64,000 nucleotides of DNA from contig JAPYMA010000431.1 of assembly GCA_035041965.1 (NCBI GenBank), positions 1 to 64,000 on the forward strand, given 5' to 3'. Below are positions 48,197 to 61,500 of this stretch, piece by piece; position 1 is the stretch's first letter, and the number at the start of each line of letters is the position of its first letter. The notes beneath the pieces were generated by a model, which worked only from the letters and a program-made list of their open reading frames with translations, made no database searches and was not told where the DNA came from. The translations under genes and the position numbers were made by a program. Source of the stretch: Anisakis pegreffii (Eukaryota > Nematoda > Chromadorea > Rhabditida > Anisakidae).

Positions 48197-49396
48197 TGAT
48201 CTTTCAGCACTTGATTGCCGATGAAACGACGCTATCAGATTACTGATAACCTTTGGCTAAGACTATTATCGAACACGTTTTTGTCAATATGCTCAATTTG
48301 CAGTTTTTTAATAAATCGTACAAGATAAATATTGATAATTGCTTGAGCAATGATTAGTACACTGATTTAGAGTGGATAATATCGATAGATTCCTGCGTTG
48401 ATACATTCAAACAAGGACGTTTTCAAGCAAACTTTTGAGTGCGCAAATAAGTTCTGAAATATGCACAAATTAGCTGCCGTACGCAAAACTCAGTTGATCA
48501 CTATTCGCATTTAATCAACACCATGAAACTTCTGTGTACTCTGAATAATGGGAACAAGTGCAACTCGCTGCTCACCTCTAGAAAAGTGCATTTTTTCGTT
48601 ATTTCGTTATTGAGAAAAAAAAGTGCATTTTCGTTACTGAACACATTTTCAATGAATTCAGTGACCGAGAAAACCAAATTCTTACAACGTGTATCGTATT
48701 ACACAATAAACACAAACTCCATCGTGAGCAAGATGATTGGTTGAGAAATAATATCGAATCCGCTTCAATGTTTTCAGAACGTATCCAACAGTAAGATCCA
48801 GCTGGATTGTTTCCTAAAAATCCACTGATTCCATTGTGAGACTAATGAATTTGCAATATTTGCGAATTTCACTGTTCTTAGCCATTTTGATTACAATCAT
48901 TAATTACAGTGTGGTCATTAAACTGACTGATATTCTGTTGTGCGGGTCGTTTTTTTTGCTTGTTTGCCCTATTTATTTGTATTTGTTTGAATGTTATTTG
49001 TCATTAATTTCCGTGGAATATCGCCGAGAGGTGTTCACGATGAATGCAATAAACGTTTGTATAATGTTGACTATTCCTTGTTAGCAGTTTCACTGAAACG
49101 ATAAATTTCGCTAAATAATGTCAGCCGAAACATAAATGAGCAATCAATTTCTTTGCTCAACTCTGCATTATCAAATCAACTGATAATGGGCTGCGGTCTC
49201 GGTAACGACCTTTTGCAGCAGTTCACAGCTTATAGCCAACATCCACTCAATATTTTGCAAATCCGATCCGTTTATATCCATTCATAGCAAATATATACGA
49301 GGAGGAAATCATCCGATTGGTTGCCAATGGCAACACCAAAGTGCTCAGATACGAATTCTATGATCGTCGCATCATGCTCACTAGGGAACAGTCAAT
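48197..49396. other. Intergenic region between the receptor and BBS2
   Basis: A hydrophobic plus-strand frame (48836-49084) could be a fragment of another membrane protein but lacks support. A 33-codon frame near 49186 would begin MGCGLGNDLL. Neither is called. Confidence 0.4.
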
Positions 49397-52300
49397 ATGC
49401 TGGCACTTCGAACTGCGTTTTCATTTTCATTACCGCACCGAACTGTGACAAAATGTGCACAACAGGGTGTACTCGACGATACGGCACGATCAAGACTCGT
49501 CGTCGCTACTGTCACGAACAAGGTAGCAGCCAGCAAGTCTGAGCATTTCCTACTCATCAATCACACCAAAATTGCTTATATACTTAAATTCATTGTTCAT
49601 ACTATCGTACTGAATCTATTGATCAATTAATGTAATTGAAGTGACCAAGAGAAATTTATTTTGGATCCACGAACAGAAAACAAAACTGAGTAATGTTTCA
49701 AAGAGATCCAGTGATCATTGTTTCAAATCCTCTTTGGTTTTTGGTCAATACTTTCGAATGGAATTCAAACCTGGATTTTCTTCAGCGCATGAAAGCTTTC
49801 TTAACTTTGAGATCGTAATTCACGAGAGTGAAACAGTGCTGAATATAAACGAGAAGATTCTTGCGCTAACAGTGGCTCCGCTCGGTACAAGCTACGATGT
49901 GATTATTGTCGGCACGACGAGCAGTGTGCTCGCTTATGATCTACAACGAAACACAAATCTGTTTCGTAAAGACATGGCCGATGGTATCGCATGCATTCAG
50001 GTTGCAACATTTATCATTTGGTGTTGTCAACAGCGAATAATATTTTCGTAAACTTTCATTGTTTCCATTCTGCAGCTCTCATTCAGCCTCAACTAAGCAA
50101 CTCATGACTAGTTTTGGTTTAATGGAAAATTTGGTCATTTCATTGTTCAGTTCGAGTATAATTCCTGAAATTGCCATAACACATTCAAATGCATATTGCT
50201 GAAGACACTCATTGCACATTATCGTTAAGTGGCAAAACATTTCAGGTGGGTTCATTCAGTTCACATGGAGTACTGGCAATGTGCGGAGGTAATTGTGCCA
50301 TTTGGGGTCTTGACGCAAACGGTAATGACTCATTTTGGACGGTCACCGGCGATAACGTACTTTCACTTTGTCTTTGCGACGTTGACAACGATGGAATCAA
50401 TGAGGTAGGTTACTGTGATAGGACTGAATCAATTTCAATTATTGTGCGTACAGAACAATAGAATCAATGGTTTGCTGAAGCAGTGAGCACAACCTGTTAC
50501 TGGTTATAAATTCTGCGGATATCTTGAAACACTGCAAACATTTCACATACTCACTTGGTTCGATGATAGGACTGAACGATTCGATATAATTTGAATCGTA
50601 TAACTCGGAATTTTATTCAAGGAAGGAAGAATGTGATATTAGTGATATTGGTAATAACAGAGAGGCATAAACTCGTAATGAGTTTGATTTGCTGATTAAA
50701 TAAATAAATAAACTCGGAATTTTCATTCCTCTCTGCTATCAAATACGATAATTTTAGAAATGTCCAAATTAGAGTTTTATCCGATGAGCTTCGCTTTAAA
50801 AACTGACGACGATCGTATCAGAAGGAAAATCTCTTGTGAATATTACAGTTAGTGGCTGGTTCGGAAGATTTTGATATCCGCGTTTTCAAAGATGATCTGC
50901 TGCTATTCGAACTATCCGAGACTGATGCCGTCACATCGCTTCACGATCTGGGACATGGGCGTTTTGCATATGCACTAGCGAATGGCACACTGGGTGCATA
51001 TCAGGGTGAATCTCGATTGTGGCGTATTAAAAGTAAGAATCAGGTGATCTCACTGATGACATTCCCAGACCCAGAAACGCTAGCTTGTGCTTGGTCAGGA
51101 GGAAAGGTACGACTAACATTGTAAATTTTCACTAACCTGGCCTTCAGTCATCTTTTAAATTTTCATTCTTTACACCACTCATGGTATTGATAAGGGACTG
51201 AAATATCTTAATAAAGAATTATCATAGCAAATAAATATTCATTCGTATATTCTGATTGTGAGGGAAGTGAGTATTAAACGACTTCAGATCGATATGCGAA
51301 ATGCAGAAAACGGTGAGGTGAAGCTGAAGGAAAGCGTGAATGGACAAGTTGCGAATGCATTCATTCAAAACTCTCAATTAACAGTTGTTATGCTTGATGG
51401 AAACGGTAAGTTGCAGCAGCAGTCATAGTTATTCAAGGAAGCATTCAATTGAAACGAACAGTATGAAAATTCATGTGTGCATTTTATTGGATTTCAGTTC
51501 GAGGACTCGAGATCAGTGAAGAACAATCGAATGTGGACGATGCACAGAGTATATTGCATGATTTGGGTATTCGTAAACATAGCCTTCTAGTAGGACCTTT
51601 TTTTATATAGTCTTTTCGATTTCAATCTAATTTCAGTTCATTTGGTGCCTCAACAATTCATTTTTGATGTGAATCAAATGTTCTCGAGCTCAGCTCGCTT
51701 AAGTATACGCTGAAGTAATCAGCAAAAAAGATGTGTTTCATTTCCTTTAATGAATTAGCCGATTTGCAGGTGGAATTAAAGAATTATGAAATGAATCGAC
51801 AAGGTACTGTTAGTGAAATCGTTGAGAGTGAAAGACAAGTGCCGGTCAGTTTCATCAAATCAGAAATTATAAATGAAAATGTTCATTCAAAATCGGTGAC
51901 TGTTGAAGTTAGAACAAAAACTAATGTCGTCTTCACAATAAAATGATTTTGTGATGAACAATAAATAATTCACCACTTGACTGTGGAACTTTTAAACTCG
52001 ATTAGTCTTTTTTTGCATACAAAAAATCTCAAATTCACCTTCATCTTCTTCTTACAGGCAAATACACATTTGGAGACGTGTCTAATGGTGAATTCGGAAG
52101 TGAATCCTCCATCAGTGGAGCTCCAACTGAGTGTTTCCAATGACGCAATCATTCGAGCTGTTATCGTTTTCGCTGAAGGAATTTTTTCGGGCGAATCTTT
52201 TATCAAGTTTGTAGTTCCCGATAATCAAATAGCTGACACTAGACCAGGCCGCCGATGCCAAATCAAAATTCAAAACGTTACTTCAATACAGTGAAAATCT

Positions 52301-54993
52301 TTTCCCCGCCATATCTCGCTTCTCCTTTGTGTTTCGCAAAAATGCTTTACATATTCGTGATCCGCTCGAGGAGATCTACATTATGATATATATCTCATCC
52401 CGAAACGTGGGGTAAGTTCGTGACCTTCCCTTGTGAGGGAATCGCTACACTATGCATAGCATACGTATACATGTACATAAATAAAGCAAGTCTTCGCTTT
52501 TGAATGATAGAATCGAATTCCGAATAAATTGATGAATTGCATTGGTAATGACGAACGAATCGAGCTGGATGCATTTTTGCAGCCATCCAACACACGATTT
52601 TTCATCTAAACTTTTCGTTCAACTTCGACCCGACAAGGACATCGCTGTTGATCTGCACGTTAAGGCATTTATCGGCTACCCAGAAAGGTTTGTCTATCAA
52701 CACTAAATGCAACAAGTCTAAAAATTCCTAAAATTTTATACCCTCATTTGTGAGAATTTCAAGAAGTTTCCTTGCAAAGAATTGTTTCGTGTGTTAGTTG
52801 CAGTAGAAATGTTTGCTTCGAAAGAGTGTTAATGAAATGAATATGGAATGACATAATTTGACAAAGGAAATGATTTCATTTGTTGTTTTAATTGCTCGTA
52901 AGGAACGCAATTGAGGCGTGAAATTTTGATTACGACGAATTTCGATCAATTTCACATCATCTATTCGCAATGAATTCGGTCGTTTTAATGAGAATCTTCC
53001 GAATTATCTGAACGAGTTGAGCTTTCCAATTTCAAATGAATACTGATGAATCGAACGTTTTTTGATGAATTGTGATTACTATGATAAACACTTGACGTTA
53101 ATTATAAAGATTCAATTGTCAATAATAGTACTGAAACAATATCATTACTGTCTAGAGATCACTATGATAATTTGATTTTGTGAGTCTGAAGTTGAAAGTG
53201 GTAATGAAGAAATTCATTATGATAGCAAGGCATACGATTGTATCAATAACTGACAATAATTCCATTGTATTTCAGTACACATTTACATGTTTTTGAATTG
53301 ACTCGAGCGTTACCACGTTTTTCGATGTTTGCGCTGTGCAACGATACGGCACCAGCACCTGAAGGAAATGCTGTTTTCACAATTAGTGAGCGACCTCCAC
53401 GGGTTTGTTTTGCTCACATTGGACGGAACTCATCATTTAAACTCCCAAATACTTTTGATTTGTTAATCGAAAGATTCTACAGCAACCAATTGGTGGTGAT
53501 AATGAATTTCTAAATTCGCATTCATATCGAGACATTATGGATAGGATGAAACAAAATGAATGAACGAAGCAAATTTTAAGTATTTTATCGATGCAACTAA
53601 AATTTCAGTTGGCCTCATGGATAAATGAAAACTTTTTGTTGTGTGATGAGGTCGGATGTGAGGAGGATTGCACGTTGAGTGTGCGATTTTATAGCATGAG
53701 ATCAGCTGGAATGCTCTTCATTGAAATGGATAACTCTGGAAAGGTGATACTATACTATCGTATTGTTTGATCATTATATACAGTGAACTTTCATACTAAT
53801 ATAGATAGAATTGATTGATCCACATAAGAACTCATAGTTGATCGGGAGGAAAGTTTTATCCAAAAAAGATGAAGCCATCATTTTTAAGGGCTTTCGGCAG
53901 TGAGCATTATCACTCACGATAGAAATGTATATGTTTCGAAACTAACGAGATCTGGCTGATAAATGACTGTGTCACTGACTTTAAGGTAACGGTAAGGAAC
54001 GACGATATGGAGCTGGTTGGGAATGTGATACAAGCGATTGCTGAGTACTTTCATATCACGAATATTACCACAATTGCCAGCTTCCCAAAGGCAATGAAGG
54101 CATTTAGTGAGCTCACCGAGAAGGTTCTTCCCATTATTCTTCTCAGATGAAAACTTTTTAAACCATCACATAGAAGTCTGCTTGAAATATTTCAACAAAG
54201 GTGGGGAACTCTGAGGTATTGTGATATTCGCAATGTAATGATGCCAGAAATGAAGTCCCGTACGATATTTTAGTGAAAATTTTGAGTTGCGCCATTTTTT
54301 AGCTTAATGAAATGTTCGCATTGAGAGATCAACTGGCGGCTGCAGTAGCTGAACGAGCAAATTCGGTCAAGGAAATGCTTGTTCGAGCCGAAGATGCCCG
54401 TATTATAGGACAGATGTTAGTTGGTAGCAGAAAAGATTCATTAAAAATTTGTTATTTTTTTCAATTTTTTGCCATTTCAATTTGTGTAGTTCCAAATTCA
54501 AAGACTCTTTCTTTGTGTCCATCCAATTACTGCATTAAGCCATGCAGAAAAAACTCAATTTGCGCCGTGTTCAAATTTCAGACAAATGATGCGAAAATAC
54601 TATGTAAAACTTCAAACCCTTAATCAAGCATTGGTTATCGATCAGATGGTACGATGTAATAATCATGAACAACTTCTGAAAACACTTCGTGAACTGAATA
54701 AAACAATCGAGAAAGGTGCACGACTCCGTGGTTAGCAACTTCTGCTTCTTTGAATTTTTTTGGGAATAATCGAATATTTTTCAAAAATTTCTGAATATCC
54801 CAAAAATCTGATATCTGAGATCAAAAATTGATTTCATTGTTTCAAAAGAAGATCTGAGAATATACTGATATTGTTTGATTGTGTTTTTGTTTCAGTTGGA
54901 GATCCGGCCAGTAAAGTGATCGCCGCATGCCGTAGTGCGATAGCAGAAGAGAATTTCGATATGTTACCGAAAATAATCCTTTTCGGAGTTTGA
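49397..54993 (+). CDS. BBS2: Bardet-Biedl syndrome 2 protein (BBSome subunit)
   Basis: Sixteen phase-consistent exons encode 698 aa (human 721): 49397-49522, 49650-49689, 49786-50000, 50246-50404, 50849-51106, 51288-51405, 51498-51589, 51770-51844, 52058-52206, 52583-52687, 53276-53402, 53609-53743, 53986-54123, 54303-54415, 54582-54730, 54896-54993. BBS2 is a core subunit of the BBSome, the coat that moves membrane proteins in and out of cilia. The N-terminal beta-propeller shows CGGNCAIWG, FWTVTGDNV and LVAGSEDFDIRVF; the hinge shows LKNYEMN; the gamma-adaptin-ear-like part shows SNDAIIRAVIVFAEGIFSGE and VDLHVKAFIGY. The platform and helical tail include VRAEDARIIGQ and MVRCNNHEQLL. The second exon is only 40 nt. 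In nematodes this would act in ciliated sensory neurons. No frame disruption was seen. Confidence 0.95.
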
Positions 54994-55537
54994 AAATTAG
55001 GATCTCATTACTCGGCGGATCTCTTGATCCGGTCGAAGCAGTGGTGCACTGATTCGCTCAAAGCCCTCAAAACACTCGTATCAATTGGTTGTGGGTATTC
55101 GAAGGCGATATGGAAAAATTCACAAATGATCTACATAGATTAAATCTTCGCAAATCGCTTCTTATTTGTTGCCCAAATAGGTTGTCGATCGGCCAGTGAC
55201 CATATAAATAGGATAATTTCATTATCCAAATTAAGACGATGTGCTACTGATCATTGTATCCAATTAGAATGACATGAGTCGTATTGTAATATTGTACATT
55301 CATCTATCAAGTAAACACTGAATGAACCTTATGAATGTGTTAATAACATTAAGTTATGCAATACAATATTCATCAAATAACAATATCAATTGTTTGAACG
55401 GATATTTTATATGAACATTATGCAATACAATACGGATCAGTTTGCGTTATTTTTGTTTTACAAAGAATCTCTGATAATGATTGAAATTTAGTTCAGTTGC
55501 TTAGAATCAGTTGCGATCGAATGCCATCCAGAAGCAC
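54994..55537. other. Convergent intergenic region between BBS2 and testican
   Basis: AT-rich 3' flanks of two convergent genes, with a partial internal duplication of a TATGCAATACAATA word (about 55353 and 55420). No gene was seen. Confidence 0.5.
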
Positions 55538-58500
55538 TCAAAGTTCAGCCTGAAGTTGTTCCTTCTCTCGTTCGTCCATTTTAGTGGCTGCAAAGAATTT
55601 TAGATTAAGAACGTTGATGACAAAAAACATCGCGAAACTCGCAAAGCAAAATTTGGTATGTTGAAATAGAGCGATGAGATGAGTGCGCAATTGGATAAAA
55701 GTTATCGGAATTCAATGAAGTTTTTGGATTTAGCTTCGAAAGGGTGCTGTTTTGTGTGGATAAAACATTTTGAAGTGTTTTAAAATTCAATGAAGAATAA
55801 AGCTTCAATTACGAACCATACTGTCCACAGTCAGGTAATTGTCCGCTGACACGCGAATTATCAAATTCACGACCGTACTCATCCACACACCAACATTCAT
55901 TCTCATGACATTGCTCTGGCTTATAGAAACCATCGAGTGAACAACGTGGATGATAAACACCTGAAAATTGAATTCAATCTTGGAACTCAGATCTGCTCAA
56001 GACTCATTTTCCGTCAGATGGAATATTACTGGAAATTATCTGGCTGATTTCAAGAACAAATTAAAGTGATTAAAGTAAATCATTGTGGTGTCAATTGTAT
56101 TTGACGAAAGTTTTGCACGAATGAAACGGCTCACCGAGAAGATGAGGATCTTCACGATGTTTCGCAGCATGACACGGTGGCTCATGACGTTCATCATCTG
56201 CCCATGCGAAACAGTCACACCATTCCTCCATTGTGATCACATCGTCGTTTCCAGGATCAGTATCTGCATTTGAGGAGTTTTCAATGAACTGCTTCCGTTT
56301 TTGACAGAGATTAGGCAAAGGAATGTCAAATTCCTTCATAGGCATTTCAGAGCAAATTCAAAATTCAAAGGGTACACTGTTAAAAATTACCGCAGCGATC
56401 GATGAATGCTTTTAGGCACTTCTCATTTGCATCGGTTTCCAATGGAATCAGTTCCTTCATTGATAATTCACCATCGTTATTGCCATCCCATTGTTTGAAC
56501 ATCCACGCTACATCTGGACGACAATCCAATTCTTCTTCTAGAAATCATTCTGTTTAAACTTCGTCTGAGGAGATGTTCTAGTGCTGATGTCATTGATTCA
56601 GTTTTTGAGGCGAATGAGTAGCCAGCCGTTGCTATGGCGGCAGGATGGAGGGACCATGAAAAGAGAGCTAGATTTTACGATTTATTAGCGGACAATTATG
56701 GCGATTTGATGAGTGCGATGATGTAAGATGGAAACAGTGATTTCATTTTGAGGGTCATCTTCAGTTGGGGGTCTTAACGGGCTAAACGGCTGTCGGTAAA
56801 ATAAAAGTTCTAATTCATCAAACGATCAGATGCAGGTGAGAGAGCGAAGATCTCTACTGCAGATCGCTTCTCTCAACAACATTGTTCGTCGAACATGTTT
56901 TGTCCTTGTTTGATGTAACACCCCCTACCTCGTAATCTCATTCCCATCGCATCTTGATAGAAGAGGAATGAGCGATGCGTCTTTTGATGATATTTATGAT
57001 CAATAGACGTGCTGTCATTCACGACAACCTGTTAAGCTGAACAAATTCCCTTCCTCCTCCGAATGCTGCCTTCCTTCAATCCATTCCACTTCAACTAACT
57101 TTTCAAGCTATTTTTCACAGTTCCTCAATTCAACTCGAATGTAAGTTCATAATCACCATTAGAGTCAAAATCAGTACCAAATGAATTTCACTCGTTTATT
57201 CACTGTGAACATGGAAATCTTAATACAAGCGTGTACTATAGATGCTCAGACCTCTTTTGCATCAATTATTCACTTTTATATCGCCGTAGAATTCATATAG
57301 CCATAGTTCTTGACAAGAAATATGAGCTACGTGAGGATACATTCTACAACGAGAATTCTCTGGTTTCTTAACGATAAATGTTCAAATCAAGCGACAATGA
57401 GGGAACTTTTTCAGTGTTTACGTTCATTAGAGTTCAGTCGATTCTAATTCATGTTTTTAAATGTTTTTTTCGTGTTTATCGAACAGAACCGGAATTCAGC
57501 TGAACATTAAACGTCGAATGCAACTCGTTTCAGTGAATCGGTAAAACGAAATATCGAGTTCTACTTGCGTGTAAACTACGTCCATATATGCGTAGGGAGG
57601 CAATACAGTCCCCTGTTTAGTTTAGATTTCAGAATGCAGTATCCTTACGAGCATCAGCAAGAAATGCGAACGTTCGATCATGAGCAGTCAATGATTGTCG
57701 ACGATATCTATGATGATTCCTCACAGTCCAGAACGGTGATGATAACACAGGCATTCGGAAACGGCTTTTTCGCTACGTTGTTCTTTCTACTGTTCCTTTA
57801 CTTTCTGGCACGGTTAGTTATCCGGTTCATTCATTTCATGTTATATGAATAGTAACACACCTATTAACGAATGACCACTTTCTGTCTTCTCAACGTAACT
57901 GCTTCAAACTGCATTTGGCAGACTACAAAATAAGCGAATATAGAGAAGCAACTTCAAAAGTAATCTGAGCGAGGTTGCTTTTTGGGCAATGAGGTTTGCG
58001 TTTTTCGAAGGCAGGCGATTTAATTGAGAGACTCTAGTTAGCTGTGCATGGATCCAAAATCCTCTTCAAAATAATCAATCATTCTAGACGAAGTTAAACC
58101 ACTGACTTCAGAGAGTTGATTACTATGTTGATTGAAATGCTACAAATGAAATTTTTGACTGCTCTGAGTTGTGCTGAGACGAATTTAGTATCACGAAAAA
58201 CTGTTAACAACACAAATATTTGTGAAAATATTTTGTTTTTGATGACTTCTTTCGGTTTTTCAAGGAGTCATCAGACGATTTATCTGATTGTGAGTGTATC
58301 CGTTTGCCTATTTGAGGGGTATTTATTGATTGATTGAGTGAGTGATTGATTGATAAATGTTTTGTTATTGACATAGTGTGCGATCATAGCCTTTCAGCAT
58401 TTCAATGACATTCAGAATAAAGAAGAGAATAGGAAGAGTTGATCATTGAGTGCGAGCGACACAATTATGATTGATGATGTTCACAGATCTTATGAACAAG

Positions 58501-61500
58501 ATCTTAAGACGCGATTAAAACTGCCCTCTGATAGTATCACTATTCTTGTACTCACACATTCACTGATTATTCATTATAGCGACTAACGTGAACAACAAAT
58601 GTAAATTATTGCATGAGTACATGACCAAATTTATCATTTCTGATTTGGTGACAGCAGCTATTTATAGTTAGTTAATGAAAATTCCTTACAACTCTCGTTT
58701 AGTTCATCACTCTTCATCAAATTATTCACTGACATTCGATAGTTTACTACAAATTATTAGGTACTATTACTTATCATATAGTAGTTATGATTATGAACTA
58801 TTAATTCTAAATAGTTCGTGATCAATTCGTGACCGTTGTTGTGAATTCATATCCCATGATTATACGGCTACTTCGTGAAGTTTATGACAGTAGGAAGGAT
58901 TGGATGAAGGTGCTGATGGCAAGAATAAAAATCTAGCTTGAAAATCCTCAACTTTATTAAATCCATTCGGTTTTTTCGATTCATATGTTTGGTCTAGGAG
59001 GAATGTTGAGCTTTCGTTGAGTGGAAAAAAGGAAGCAATTCATATCATTAGGAACGATCCGATTGGTAGAATGTATTGTCGAAAAAGTTTGAAAAATTGT
59101 TTCGAAACTTGTATTCGATCTTTCAGATATATCAAAAAACATATCCTAATTGGAGACGATTCATCAACAGCAACTGTGGAAAATGGTCGCTGCCCACAAT
59201 ATGAAGCACCACCACCGTCTTATGAGGTCAACACAACGTTCAATTTCTCTTTCGCATCCGCTAGCCTCCTCATCCTTACCCATTCCTTTTCATAACTTTC
59301 ACGGCCAACTATGACAAATATTCGTACAGTTCAAAAACACTGTTCCCTATTTCCGTCCTATCAATGAGAAATAAGCTGCATACACTTATGTACTGCGCGA
59401 AATTTTGTTAGCATTGGAAATCTAATGGAAATTCAACTAATACTTTACGACCATCGAAATTCGCAAACGGATTTCATCACGACGATAATAAAAATGTTTT
59501 GTGCTCGGAATCGCAAAGCACAACTAAGTTTCCTGAGAAGAGTTGTGAACTGCTATAAGCTTGAAATAGGATATTGCTTTTAGGATGCAATGAAAAATCG
59601 TCAAATCAACATACTCTGAGTTGGAAGATCCATTTCGGCACCAGATACTTTGTGCATTTCGACGAACCATTGAAGCAAACGTCCGCCTATTCGGTGGAGT
59701 TCATCTTCGCTACATTCTGAAGTGCACGAAACGAATATATTGTAAATTAAGCATTGTCTCATTTTCATTACGGGATTTCTTTCATGTGATGCTCAATTCA
59801 GTTCACAACAACTCGATGCTTTCTTCTTGAATTCAAATTCAAATCAATCAGTGAGTAGTTTACAAACGGAATGCTAACAGTTCAGCACGTTCCCCTGAAA
59901 GCATAATAAAGCGAACATGAGTTTATCTGCAGTCAAACTTCTGCAAACGATTCGTCTCATTTATTTGTACTAAATAAGAAAAAGCAACGAGTTGTTGAGA
60001 AATTATTTTGGTATGTTTTTAATTGATTTCTTTTTCCAACGTTTGTCCATTGCTCCTGAATTGTCTGTCGTACAGTTCTATGTAATCAACCATAGAAAAG
60101 TGATGAGAGCTGAAGTATTTTCTGTTTCATCCGAAAATTCAGTGTACCTGTTTTCGGCTGCTCGTTATGTTCATAATGTCTTGGCATATGTGCATGATTA
60201 GCTTGATGGCCTGATTTCTTGTGAGTCGTTGATTTGAAGCGTTCCTTTTCCTGCATAAGACAAGCGATTCAATTAATTCTTACGATACCATTACTACCTC
60301 ATATGTACATAATTTTTTTCACTCTTCTCAGTTCCTCATTCCTAATGATCGACGAATACCAAGTTCACCGTAAATAAATACAGGCCAATGCGTGACGACT
60401 GTTCGCAAAACGTTTCTGCTAAACATGCGATGAGATTTAAAAATATTGAACATCGATGGTATCATGAGGGATCAAAACTAAAATTGTTCTTAAATGACAT
60501 CACATATACGTATATGTTAGCCGTATGCGCATAGAAACACCATGCTTTTTGATGATTGAATCGAATTATTCAATGCATTATTTCAGTTATCTTTTAATTT
60601 CTGAAGCTCAAGTCATTGTATCATTATCATAAATGGAATAAATTATTATTATGAAAATGTGCCGAAGAAAACTACGGAACACTTACTTCTCCAGTGTGTT
60701 CGATTACCTTCCCTGTGACTGAATCAATATGTTCTCCTTCCCTGAAAGTTCACAAAACAAGTGCTTTTTGTCAATTGTTCTCCAGTTGTCTCTAGATGTT
60801 GCACACAGAACAATTCGTGCAATATTCCGATTCCCACATTCGTGAAAAATCTTGGCTTCCGATCATTAATACCCCATTCAAATGTGTTTTTTGTGTACAC
60901 AGCAAAAACTACAACAGATAATTCTTCAGGTGAGGACTGACTTTCAGACAGGGGATGTTGTTTGTTGAACAACATTCTGGAGGATTTCCATGAAAAAATA
61001 CCATCCTCATACAAATCAAAATTGTGAAATGAAAACGAACACTTCATGGAGTTTATGTTTATTCACGCATACGGCATTGTTATCGCTTACCAAACACAAG
61101 TCATCCACTCCACATTTGAGCACTGCACACAGCTTATCTGAAAGAAAATGAAAAAGCGATAAGTGCTTACGAAACTATTGAATAATGAGTGTAGATCAAC
61201 TAATATATATTTATATCACGTTCCAAAATTGAGATCTTTTTGAGGTCGAATGCAGAATTAATCATAGATTTCGTGGTAAGATTCTATTGAGTTCCTGCTA
61301 AAATGGAACACGAAAAAAGTTAATCGATGTATCACGAGGGCGGCCAATCTCAGGATCGTATTTCTTCAGTACAATGGTACATTTTAAACTTTTTTCTTCA
61401 GCGAATGCTACTTATAATTCACATCGCCATATGCTTCACATAAATCAGACTACAACAGAAAATAAACAAATTCTTTTCATACATACTCCTTCCCAGTAGC

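Noticed and set aside
48836..49084. Hydrophobic 82-codon frame as a second receptor
   Set aside because: No receptor motif, no splice partner; AT-rich DNA often yields hydrophobic frames.
53403..53513. Continuation of BBS2 exon 11 beyond 53402
   Set aside because: Open by chance; joining at CGG|GTTTGT to 53609 restores the BBS2 sequence (LASWINENFLL).
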